Shown here one piece after another: positions 1 to 7,229 of a stretch of DNA of 61,551 bases. Each line of letters opens with the position of its first letter. The stretch's first letter is position 1. The position numbers were made by a program, and so were the translations under genes. The notes beneath the pieces are model-generated. The model saw only the letters and a program-made list of their open reading frames with translations. It did not search any database and had not been told where the DNA came from. The stretch is from the NCBI GenBank assembly GCA_964495805.1, contig CAZBWV010000028.1:1-61551 (forward strand), in the 5' to 3' direction. This DNA is from JALXCH01 sp964495805. GTDB taxonomy: Bacteria > Calditrichota > Calditrichia > RBG-13-44-9.

Positions 1-40
1 CTAAAAAAATCAATCTGGATGGACAGGTCGATGTTCTCCT

Positions 41-175
41 GAGATTCCTCCATTCCGCTCCTCACTTCGTTCGTCGCTCCAGTCGGAATGACAGCAGGCT
101 GCCCTGTCACCCCGAGCGGAGCCATTCCTTCACTCTGTCACCCCGAGCGGAGCGTTAGCGGAGTCGAGGGGTCTC
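41..175. repeat. Inverted copies of a CATTCCGA/CACCCCGA-type repeat
   Basis: 41-94 (GAGATTCCTCC to GGAATGACAG) is an inverted, diverged copy of 135-175 (CTGTCACCCCGAGCGG to GAGGGGTCTC). A truncated third copy starts at 104. The outer arms could fold into one long hairpin. This matches the widespread class of intergenic repeats that read like TGTCATTCCGA...GGAATCTC. Confidence 0.7.
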
Positions 176-206
176 ACTTCCATCCGGCTTACCCTGAAAA
201 AAGAAT

Positions 207-239
207 TTTTGGACAGGATATACAGGATGAGACAGGATT
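207..239 (+). repeat. ACAGGATATACAGGAT-family repeat, copy 1
   Basis: Contains GGACAGGATATACAGGATGA followed by GACAGGATT. A near-identical copy lies at 623-655, and two copies in the opposite orientation lie at about 580-622 and 721-757 (AATCCTGTTCCTCCTGTCC type). This is a recognisable dispersed intergenic repeat class; its function is unknown to me. Confidence 0.65.
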
Positions 240-345
240 CGGGATGGATGATTTGAATAATGTTAATGCCACCACCGTGTATGTTAAACAACCATTGATT
301 AACACCGCGGCTTTAGCCCGGTGAAAAAAGAGCGAAAGACCGCCA

Positions 346-367
346 GAAAACCGTTTCAACGGTTTTC
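346..367. repeat. Perfect hairpin GAAAACCGTT/AACGGTTTTC
   Basis: A 10-bp perfect stem with a 2-base loop. It lies between two copies of the CACCG...AGCCCGGTG element (301-323 and 440-459), and together they look like one composite repeat unit. Confidence 0.65.
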
Positions 368-439
368 GCTGAGAACACCGTTGGTTGACATTCCTAAAAA
401 CTGCTAAAGCGGTTTTTTAATTGGGCGAATGGTTCGTTG

Positions 440-459
440 CACCGGGCTGAAGCCCGGTG
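440..459. repeat. Palindromic hairpin CACCGGGCT-GA-AGCCCGGTG
   Basis: A 9-bp perfect stem with a GA loop. A partly decayed copy is at 301-323. It is of the common intergenic type built on GGGCTGAAGCCC. Confidence 0.7.
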
Positions 460-530
460 TTAATGAATGAGCGTGTGGGTCAATTCTCTCTCCGGGACAA
501 ATATTTGGGATCGGGGGACGTTTTCCGTTT

Positions 531-550
531 ACCCCCAATGAATTGGGGGT
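531..550. repeat. Palindromic hairpin ACCCCCAAT-GA-ATTGGGGGT
   Basis: A 9-bp perfect stem with a GA loop, the same geometry as the hairpin at 440-459 but a different sequence. Confidence 0.65.
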
Positions 551-562
551 CTAAGTTCATCT

Positions 563-782
563 CATCCCTGACGGGATGTTTTTTTCAATCCAGAGAATCC
601 CGTTCATCTTGTCCACAAAAAAATGAGACAGGATATACAGGATGGAACAGGATTCATTTTTAATGTTAACGATCTGGCCTGTAAACCCACCTGCATGGTT
701 GCACCAAAAACCAAAAATTTCATTTTATCCTGAAAATCCTGTTCCTCCTGTCCCAAAAACAACCTGCATCCCGGTGGGGATG
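563..782. repeat. Paired CATCCC...GGGATG hairpins with T tails
   Basis: CATCCC-TGAC-GGGATG at 563-578 and CATCCC-GGTG-GGGATG at 767-782 share the same stem and are each followed by a T-rich run. ACAGGAT-type repeats lie between them. They resemble terminators but occur as a dispersed repeat pair. Confidence 0.55.
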
Positions 783-815
783 TTTTTTATTTTTAGTTTT
801 CCTCTTTTTTCTCAT

Positions 816-1937
816 TTACTGCGAAATTCTGGAACGCCGCACCTGACGTCGAACTCGGTCAAATTTGCGTTTCCAGCGGGCATGTTCAGCGGCGGTGCGG
901 GAGAAATGATGGCCACCGTCCCCGGTTGCAACAAAATACAGATAAGACGTTTTTGCGGGATACAAAGCAGCCATAATGGAACGCCGTCCCGGATTGTTGA
1001 TGGGTCCGGGAGGCAAACCAGCATATTTATAGGTATTATACGGCGAATCAATCTCCAGGTCTTTTAGCAGCAATCGTCGTGGTTTGCCGGGAATCAGATA
1101 CTGGATGGTCGGATCGGCTTGCAATCGCCAACCGCGTTTTAACCGATTATGGTACACCGAACTGATCAGCACTCGTTCGGAATCAACCATCGCTTCCCCT
1201 TCGATAATGGAGGCCAGTGTCAAAATCTGGTGCATGCTCATCCCCAATCGTTGCATTTGTCGCCGAACCGAATCCTCTTGAAAAATAGAGAGCGTTTGTC
1301 GAACCAGAAACCGCAACACCTCCCGGGCCGATATATCATAAGGGAAAAAATAGGTTTCCGGCAACAGATAACCTTCCAGGCTACTGGCCGATATACCCAG
1401 CTCACGGCAAAAATTCGGGTCGTTGGCCAATTGCACAAAGCGGGCAGAATCAATCCCAAGCCGTTTTTGAACAATCGAAGCGTACAGAGTAATCCTTTCC
1501 CCCTCCGGAAAAGTCACTTTAATTGTCGCTGGTTTCGGATGGGTCATATATTCCAGCAAGTGATAGGTAGAAAGATGAGTGGGTACGTAAAAAACCCCCG
1601 CTTTTAATCGATGCTGGTAACCCCCTACACGTCCCAGCCACACAAACAGGGTCGGATGGGTTAACACTTCTTCGTTTTCCAGAATACGGGCAATTTCGGT
1701 TAAACTGCTTCCGCGGGGAATCCGTACAATTTTTTCCTGATCAGTCCGGGAGTTGCTGATATTCGGGGGAATGGTGATCAGAAGGTACAAATATACCGCG
1801 ATTCCAACAGGTACCAACGGGACCCACCATTTCCAGTATTTTCGCAGATAAAATACAGAAACCCGTCTTAGCAGAAAAAACAAAAACGATATCTGTGCCA
1901 GACGATGCGGGATTCTTCTCAATCCTTTGTTTGCCAA
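816..1937 (-). CDS. mltG: Endolytic peptidoglycan transglycosylase MltG (YceG family)
   Basis: A membrane-anchored lytic transglycosylase that cuts nascent glycan strands and so sets their length. It has 373 residues: a basic N-terminus, one membrane helix at about residues 38-55, a LysM-like part, then the YceG catalytic domain. The key motif LASIIEGEA carries the expected catalytic Glu (residue 246), followed by YHNRL, LQADPTIQY and SPYNTYKYAGLPPGPINNPG, all hallmarks of the family. The C-terminus is very basic. It is the last gene of a leftward run starting at 4818 and is separated from the TrpC-like gene by 65 bases. Confidence 0.95.
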   Translation of the reverse strand: MANKGLRRIPHRLAQISFLFFLLRRVSVFYLRKYWKWWVPLVPVGIAVYLYLLITIPPNISNSRTDQEKIVRIPRGSSLTEIARILENEEVLTHPTLFVWLGRVGGYQHRLKAGVFYVPTHLSTYHLLEYMTHPKPATIKVTFPEGERITLYASIVQKRLGIDSARFVQLANDPNFCRELGISASSLEGYLLPETYFFPYDISAREVLRFLVRQTLSIFQEDSVRRQMQRLGMSMHQILTLASIIEGEAMVDSERVLISSVYHNRLKRGWRLQADPTIQYLIPGKPRRLLLKDLEIDSPYNTYKYAGLPPGPINNPGRRSIMAALYPAKTSYLYFVATGDGGHHFSRTAAEHARWKRKFDRVRRQVRRSRISQ

Positions 1938-2002
1938 ACCGTCCTTCGACTCCCTATTTCAAATCTTACCTAAAATATGAATCGTTTGTTTTCAATAAAT
2001 TT

Positions 2003-2824
2003 TTAATCTTCCGGGTTCCCTTTTCGGCGTTCGGGCCAGAGCAACTCAAATTGCCGGATTAATTTTTCGAACGGATCGTTTTCCAGCACCCAGTTTTCCG
2101 GAATCAGAAAGCCCTGCACCCCGGTCTGCTGCAAAGCAAGCAGGCTCTCCCCTGTTTCGGGAATTGTTTGATATAGAATTGGTACATTTTCATCGACCAG
2201 ATGGTACAATGGCTGCAATTTCCCGGAAACAATCTCCTGAACGGTTAATTCCGGAGAAAGAATCACTCCACCAATCCAGCCAGGCTCTATTCCGTTTGGT
2301 AGATGGGGGGAGTGAATCCGAATAAACGGTTCCAGCCCCACTTCGTAAGTTACTTCGGTAAACCGTTTGAGTTGTTCCCGTTCCTGCCAGTTTGCATCCA
2401 GCAACAGGCCATCTGCTCCGATAGCTTTAGCCTGATAAATCTGCACCTCATCCACTACAAAATCGTGCAAAATCACACTGGCACCGGTGGCATTTTTGAC
2501 CAGATTCACATGAGCGGGATCGCCACCCAGAAAGGTTGCGTCGCCGGCTACCAGAAAAGCCGCAACGGGCCATTCCCGAAACGAACGTGCCGCCCGGAAC
2601 GGCCGATAGTTACTCAACTCTGTGTCCAGCTCAAGAATTCGCCCCTGAAGCGGAAGGATTACAGGCAGATATTCAGCATCCAGCAACGACATTTGAGCAC
2701 TCACAAATTCGGTTCCCACGGAAAAAGAAGCCGTGCGGATCGCTTCCAGAGTGAACCGTTTCTTCAAGGCACGGACTTCTTTCTGCTTCTCACGAACAAT
2801 TTTTTTCCACAGTTTGCTGTCCAT
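2003..2824 (-). CDS. TrpC-like (indole-3-glycerol-phosphate synthase fold) protein, active site lost
   Basis: A protein of 273 residues that aligns over its length with indole-3-glycerol-phosphate synthase. FLGGDPAHVNLVK, DFVVDEVQIYQAKAIGADG and RIHS correspond to FxGGS, KDFxIDxYQVxxARxxGADA and VEVH of TrpC. The residues that do the chemistry are missing: IAEIKxASPS has no match (here GRILELDTELS), the catalytic Lys of RKDF is His (LHDF), the Glu of VEVH is Arg (IRIH), and the Asn of GINNR and the SESG motif are absent. It is probably a pseudoenzyme or has a new activity. The ATG at 2824 has AGGAG four bases upstream; an earlier GTG at 2839 has no such site. It follows the trpD-like gene closely. 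Confidence 0.75.
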   Translation of the reverse strand: MDSKLWKKIVREKQKEVRALKKRFTLEAIRTASFSVGTEFVSAQMSLLDAEYLPVILPLQGRILELDTELSNYRPFRAARSFREWPVAAFLVAGDATFLGGDPAHVNLVKNATGASVILHDFVVDEVQIYQAKAIGADGLLLDANWQEREQLKRFTEVTYEVGLEPFIRIHSPHLPNGIEPGWIGGVILSPELTVQEIVSGKLQPLYHLVDENVPILYQTIPETGESLLALQQTGVQGFLIPENWVLENDPFEKLIRQFELLWPERRKGNPED

Positions 2825-2869
2825 CATTCTCCTATCCACCGGAAATGAAAGTTTTTCAGAAAGTCAGGC

Positions 2870-3895
2870 TTAGTTTTCATGTTTTAATTTTTTGCTGATC
2901 TCAATTAATTGGTTCAATTTCTTCAGAGCAGCCCCGCTATCGATAGCCCGTGCAGCCATGTCCACCCCATCTTGAAGCGTTCTGGCCAATCCGCTCACTT
3001 TCAGCGCTGCGGCAGCATTGATAATGGTTACATCCCTTGGTCCGCCATCCTTCCCCTGAAGTATATCCAGAATAATTTGCTTGTTCTTTTCCGCATCGCC
3101 ACCGCGAATGCTATCGATGGGCCAGCGTTTAATTCCCAGGTCTTCCGGGGTAATTTCGTATTGAGTGATCTTCTCACCGGCAATTTCCACCACATGGGTT
3201 TTACCGGCAATGTTCACCTCATCCAGCCCGTTTTCCCCGGAAACGACCATTCCGCTAAAAATACCAAATTCGCGCAAGACCTGAGCAATAGTCAGGGAAA
3301 GTTTCTGGTCGTACACGCCAATAAGCTGGCGTTTGGTCAAAGCAGGTTTGGTAAGAGGATCGAGAATATTGAAGATAGTGCGGGCACCCAGATTCTGACG
3401 GATGCCAGCAAAATTGCGTGGTGTCGGTTTGTAACGCGGAGCAAAGATGAATGCCAGACCGGTCTCCTCGAATACCCGATAAAATTCATCGGGAAACAGC
3501 TCCGTTTTAACGCCCAATGCTTTCAGAACGTCGGCACTTCCGCACTGACTGGAAACACCGTGATAGCCATGTTTAATCACTTTCGCACCGGCTCCTGCTG
3601 CGACAATGGAGGCGGCTGTGGAAATGTTGAAAGTTCCCAGGTTATCGCCCCCTGTACCACTAGTATCGATGGCATTTTCATCAGCGATGGAAAGCGGTGT
3701 GATTCGATCCCGGTAAGCCTCCACCGTTCCGGCTAATTCGTCCACTGTGCTCCCTTTAATTTGCAGTGCCACCAGAAAAGCGGAAATTTGCGCTTCGCTT
3801 GCCTTGCCGGAAAGAATCTCTTCCATAACTTTGTAAGCTTCCTCCCGGGTTAAACTCTGCCCCTCCATAAATTTGTTAATCGCTTCTTTAATCAT
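2870..3895 (-). CDS. trpD: Anthranilate phosphoribosyltransferase-like protein (TrpD family)
   Basis: The family transfers the phosphoribosyl group of PRPP to anthranilate in tryptophan synthesis. At 341 residues it has the normal length. The PRPP/metal side is intact: GTGGD, TFNISTA, GSADVL and LDEV. The acceptor side differs from the norm: KHGNR reads KHGYH and the HPAM segment reads KPTP, though the following Arg (IRQNLGARTIFN) is kept. With a TrpC-like partner that lacks catalytic residues, the acceptor may not be anthranilate; that is inference. It starts 14 bases after the phosphoesterase gene and is followed 45 bases on by the TrpC-like gene, so the genes are probably co-transcribed. 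No trpA, trpB, trpE or trpF is in the window. Confidence 0.85.
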   Translation of the reverse strand: MIKEAINKFMEGQSLTREEAYKVMEEILSGKASEAQISAFLVALQIKGSTVDELAGTVEAYRDRITPLSIADENAIDTSGTGGDNLGTFNISTAASIVAAGAGAKVIKHGYHGVSSQCGSADVLKALGVKTELFPDEFYRVFEETGLAFIFAPRYKPTPRNFAGIRQNLGARTIFNILDPLTKPALTKRQLIGVYDQKLSLTIAQVLREFGIFSGMVVSGENGLDEVNIAGKTHVVEIAGEKITQYEITPEDLGIKRWPIDSIRGGDAEKNKQIILDILQGKDGGPRDVTIINAAAALKVSGLARTLQDGVDMAARAIDSGAALKKLNQLIEISKKLKHEN

Positions 3896-3909
3896 TCTAT
3901 TTTCTCCTG

Positions 3910-4818
3910 TTAATGAACAATGTCTTCTTTTTCCAGATGCTGGTAAAACGTTTCCACCCGTTTTTTCACCCCTTGATCCTCACCAAACTGCGGACTTACC
4001 GGAATAAACCGATTCTGATATTCGATGGTTCCATCTTTCAGAATAATGGTCAGCAGTCCCAGATACTCTCCATCGGTACCCGGTTGAAGCACAACCTGAT
4101 TTCCCGCTTGAATGATTCCTTTCTCCTGACTATGTCCGGCAATCATCACATGAATCTGCGGAAATTGATGGAGCAATTCCTGAGCGTGTCGATAACTGTC
4201 GTGGTAAAGTAAAACAATCAGATCGGCTTTGGTTTGTATTTGAGGAAGATATTCCTGCAGAGCAGTGGTTACCGGAAGCATATCAACCTCCGGTACCTGG
4301 ATAAAATCGAATGCTGAGGCCGGTGTAACGCCCAAAATATAAATTGTGGACGCTCCCCGCTGACAAATCCGATAGCGGGGAATAGTTGTCCGCTCAGCAT
4401 CTTCGGGAAATTTCAAGTTTATGCTGACCAGTGGTAACGAATTCTGTGCAAGATGTTGACGAAAGAAGAGCCACCCTTCCACAAATTCCTGGTCACCGGG
4501 ATTGATGGCGCTAAACGGAAGCCAGCTCATCAGTTCCCACATCAAAGCATTCGCCTGAGGCATCGAATAGGTGGTCAGAAAATCGCCGCTGTCCACCAGA
4601 ATCAGATCGGGATAGCGGCGGGACAATGAATCGATTGTTGCTTTAAGCTGAACCATGCCTCCTAAATTGTTCCCCCCACAATGGCACGTCTCCAGATTAC
4701 CATTTAGATTGGCAGTATAAGCAAGGTGGATTTCGGTGATTTCTGCAAACAACGGAAGCAATCCAATTCCCAGCGCAATTCCAACCGCCTTCAAAAATAT
4801 TTTCCACCGACGGGTCAT
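3910..4818 (-). CDS. UshA-like secreted metallophosphoesterase-family protein
   Basis: A 302-residue protein with a signal peptide (about residues 1-25), then a calcineurin-like / 5'-nucleotidase N-terminal domain. Conserved pieces are VDSGDF, LLYHDSY and AGHSQEKG. It belongs to the subgroup with a CxCGG motif (NLETCHCGGNNLGG, Cys45 and Cys47), which I recall as UshA-like (seleno)proteins. Compared with true UshA, the NDxHG metal motif is TANLNG and GNHEFD is GDQEFVE, so the catalytic His-Asp dyad is replaced. The ATG at 4818 has GGAG seven bases upstream and begins a good signal peptide; the ORF runs back to 4935 without support. It is the first gene of the run leading to trpD. Confidence 0.75.
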   Translation of the reverse strand: MTRRWKIFLKAVGIALGIGLLPLFAEITEIHLAYTANLNGNLETCHCGGNNLGGMVQLKATIDSLSRRYPDLILVDSGDFLTTYSMPQANALMWELMSWLPFSAINPGDQEFVEGWLFFRQHLAQNSLPLVSINLKFPEDAERTTIPRYRICQRGASTIYILGVTPASAFDFIQVPEVDMLPVTTALQEYLPQIQTKADLIVLLYHDSYRHAQELLHQFPQIHVMIAGHSQEKGIIQAGNQVVLQPGTDGEYLGLLTIILKDGTIEYQNRFIPVSPQFGEDQGVKKRVETFYQHLEKEDIVH

Positions 4819-4989
4819 CCGTAAACTCCGTTTAAATTGTATTAAATTAAAAGATTCCTGCAGAAAAGGAAAAGGAATTTTTCGAAATGCAAAAGTTATC
4901 CGGAAAGCCCAATTAAGCTGGATTCGTTCTTCCAATAACGAAGAGAAAAAACATGGAAGACCCCACCAGATTTCCCAATGTTTCCATCT

Positions 4990-5093
4990 CTACGTCCTTG
5001 TGATTTGATGCCTTTGATACCCCTTAACCCTCTCTTCCCTTCAAACACCTTTATTCCCCTTATTGCCCGTCCTCCCCCTGTCTCCTTTACACC
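4990..5093 (-). other. Purine-rich transcript tract downstream of the permease gene
   Basis: On the plus strand this is almost all pyrimidine with CCCCTT/TTCCCC units, so the minus-strand transcript is purine-rich with AAGGGGAATAAAGG-type units. It carries no gene. Similar tracts occur at 32190-32262, 51530-51611, 58244-58300 and 58440-58489. Confidence 0.5.
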
Positions 5094-5927
5094 TTACAAC
5101 CCCGCTGCCATGAGTACCCCACCAACCAGCAATCCGTAAACAGCGTTAAAGAACTTGATCCGGATCGAATCCTTCACTGTATAGGAAAGCAGCGGTAGCA
5201 TTCCGTGTCCGTCCTGCACCATAGAGGAAGCCAGTAAAATACTAAACGGAACGATCCCCTGGCTGAACATCATTACAAAAATCAAATGTGGACCCGATTC
5301 AGGAATGAGGCCGATCAGGACAGCGCTAAGAAGCATAATTTGAGGATACTCCTTCACAAATTGATCCAGGTTAAAATGAATTAATCCAAATTGAACCACC
5401 CACAGGGCAAAAAACGTCCACAAAAATACCCGGATCAGGTGTTTTTTGACAATGTGATTCCACACATGCTCGGTTAAATAGTGTTTGGTGGAATGTTCAT
5501 TCGGATGATATACCTGAAGCTGGCATTCCTGACAGGTTTCCATTTTAAATAATTTGACCAGATAATCGGTTACAAAACCGAATAGAATACCCAGAGCAAA
5601 CAGCAAAAAATGTAGCAGCAAGGCAATTTTGGGGAATTCAGCGAACATGACGTAGGATTCGTCTCCGGAAGTGGCAATCATGGCTCCCACCACTGCACCA
5701 AAAGAGAGAAATCCGTGGATATAAAGAGAAACGTTCATAAACGCTCCCAGGCAACCCGGAGTGGCTCCTAAAAAACTGGCTACCAGATACTGACGGAATT
5801 TTCGACCACTCACCCACTCATGAAGTTTGCCCCGACTCCGAATGTCCAGCCAATCGATCAGCACCATCATAATAAAAACAAACAGGGTAATCTTAATCGC
5901 ATGAACCGCAATATCCAGGGTAAACAT
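5094..5927 (-). CDS. ArsP_2-type (DUF2899) metal permease, putative manganese transporter
   Basis: An integral membrane protein of 277 residues with about eight hydrophobic segments. It has the twin internal motifs of the ArsP_2 family (putative manganese or heavy-metal exporters): GATPGCLGAF followed by GAMIATSGDESYVM in the first half, and IGLIPESGPHLIF followed by SSMVQDGHGMLPLLSY in the second. Between the halves is a hydrophilic loop rich in possible metal ligands (CQEC, then HPNEHSTKHYLTEH). The substrate cannot be told from sequence. It stands divergent from moxR; I see no yybP-ykoY-type manganese riboswitch upstream. Confidence 0.75.
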   Translation of the reverse strand: MFTLDIAVHAIKITLFVFIMMVLIDWLDIRSRGKLHEWVSGRKFRQYLVASFLGATPGCLGAFMNVSLYIHGFLSFGAVVGAMIATSGDESYVMFAEFPKIALLLHFLLFALGILFGFVTDYLVKLFKMETCQECQLQVYHPNEHSTKHYLTEHVWNHIVKKHLIRVFLWTFFALWVVQFGLIHFNLDQFVKEYPQIMLLSAVLIGLIPESGPHLIFVMMFSQGIVPFSILLASSMVQDGHGMLPLLSYTVKDSIRIKFFNAVYGLLVGGVLMAAGL

Positions 5928-6107
5928 GGCGCACTCTCCGAAATATTTTCAGTTATTGGATGATTTCCGGGAATTAAAGTAACACCTTTATTTCAAAAGA
6001 TTTAGCAACTTCCCGCATGGGTTAAAATTAAAAATGGTTTGATTCTCCCATTCGATTTTCCTAATATTCAATAAATTTGAACCAATAAGCAGGAAGTCAG
6101 GTTTGTT

Positions 6108-7103
6108 GTGAAAACCCAGAACGAAGCCCAATTACTGGAAGCATTAGCTGAAGCTTACCACAGAATCGATCAGGAAATCAAAAAGGTCATCATCGGTCAG
6201 CAGGAAATTATTGATCAGTTGCTTATCTCCCTGTTTTCTCGTGGCCATTGTTTAATTGTCGGTGTACCGGGACTGGCTAAAACGCTGCTTATCAGTACAT
6301 TGGCACAGGTACTGGATTTAAAATTTAGCCGGATTCAGTTTACACCGGACTTAATGCCCTCGGACATCACCGGCACAGAAATCATCGAAGAAAATCGGGA
6401 ATCGGGGAGTAAAGGATTTCGCTTCCTGAAAGGTCCCATTTTTGCCAATATTGTTCTAGCAGACGAGATTAACCGAACGCCCCCAAAAACACAGTCCGCA
6501 TTGCTGGAAGCCATGCAGGAACATAAAGTGACTGCCGGGGGGCAAACCTTCGAACTGCAGGAACCGTTTTTTGTCCTGGCCACTCAGAATCCCATTGAGC
6601 AGGAAGGCACCTATCCCCTTCCGGAAGCTCAACTGGATCGCTTTATGTTTAATTTGTGGATAGATTATCCTTCTTATGAGGAGGAAATCCACATTGTGAA
6701 ATCAACCACCGGGGATTATGTACCGCAACTGGAAAAAGTTATGAGCGCAGGAGAAATTCTCCAGTACCAGGAAGCTATTCGCCAGATGCCGGTAGCGGAC
6801 AATGTGATTGAATATGCGGTGAAGCTGGTTAGTCTGACCCGGGCAAATAATCCTCAGGCTCCAGATTTCATTCAAGAATGGATTAATTGGGGTGCCGGTC
6901 CGCGAGCGTCACAATACTTGATTCTGGGTGCCAAAACCCGTGCCGCTTTACAGGGGCGCTTTACTCCGCAAATTGAAGATGTGAAAGCCTGTGCCGTACC
7001 GGTATTGCGACACCGCATTATCCCCAATTTCAATGCCGAAGCAGAAGGCGTGACCACTCTCCAGATTATTCAGAAGCTTTTAGAAACATTGGATTCCCAA
7101 TAA
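6108..7103 (+). CDS. MoxR-family AAA+ ATPase
   Basis: A 331-residue AAA+ ATPase of the MoxR clade, a chaperone-like group that helps mature or assemble partner proteins. It shows Walker A GVPGLAKT, Walker B VLADEINR, the MoxR signature PPKTQSALLEAMQE, sensor 1 LATQNPIEQEGTYPLPEAQLDRF and the C-terminal lid. The start is GTG, with AGGAAG about 11 bases upstream. MoxR genes usually sit beside DUF58 and von Willebrand A domain genes; here none follows, and the next gene is a secreted C25 peptidase. It may act on partners encoded elsewhere. Confidence 0.92.
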   Translation: MKTQNEAQLLEALAEAYHRIDQEIKKVIIGQQEIIDQLLISLFSRGHCLIVGVPGLAKTLLISTLAQVLDLKFSRIQFTPDLMPSDITGTEIIEENRESGSKGFRFLKGPIFANIVLADEINRTPPKTQSALLEAMQEHKVTAGGQTFELQEPFFVLATQNPIEQEGTYPLPEAQLDRFMFNLWIDYPSYEEEIHIVKSTTGDYVPQLEKVMSAGEILQYQEAIRQMPVADNVIEYAVKLVSLTRANNPQAPDFIQEWINWGAGPRASQYLILGAKTRAALQGRFTPQIEDVKACAVPVLRHRIIPNFNAEAEGVTTLQIIQKLLETLDSQ

Positions 7104-7229
7104 ATATCGCTTCTTCAATCGGCCTGCAGAAAAAGAAAAAATCGATAGGGTTTCTGAACGAAACTTCGTAATACTTACGGGGTTTTGTGTAAATTCATTT
7201 TAAACGGATTAATAGCCGTGGAGGAATTT

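Larger units (their letters stand above)
1..815. repeat. Non-coding cluster of short intergenic repeats
   Basis: No credible gene lies in these 815 bases. The stretch is a patchwork of at least five short repeat families, most of them hairpins: GC-rich elements of the type TGTCACCCCGAGCGGAGC, an ACAGGATATACAGGAT family, a CACCGGGCT/AGCCCGGTG hairpin, an ACCCCCAAT/ATTGGGGGT hairpin and CATCCC/GGGATG hairpins followed by T runs. Short ORFs here only translate the repeats (one gives the telltale HPERSVSGVEG). Similar elements are known from intergenic regions of many FCB genomes. The T-rich tail at 777-800 could end mltG transcription, which runs leftward into this region. Confidence 0.8.

Noticed and set aside
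88..324. 78-codon ORF containing HPERSVSGVEG
   Set aside because: It translates the intergenic repeat; the peptide is a known artefact of such repeats in many genomes.
2909..3736. 275-codon plus-strand ORF opposite trpD
   Set aside because: Antisense shadow of a well-supported gene; no ribosome site and no family pattern.
5928..6107. Possible manganese (yybP-ykoY) riboswitch upstream of the ArsP_2 gene
   Set aside because: I looked for its conserved loops and saw none; the region is AT-rich without a matching fold.
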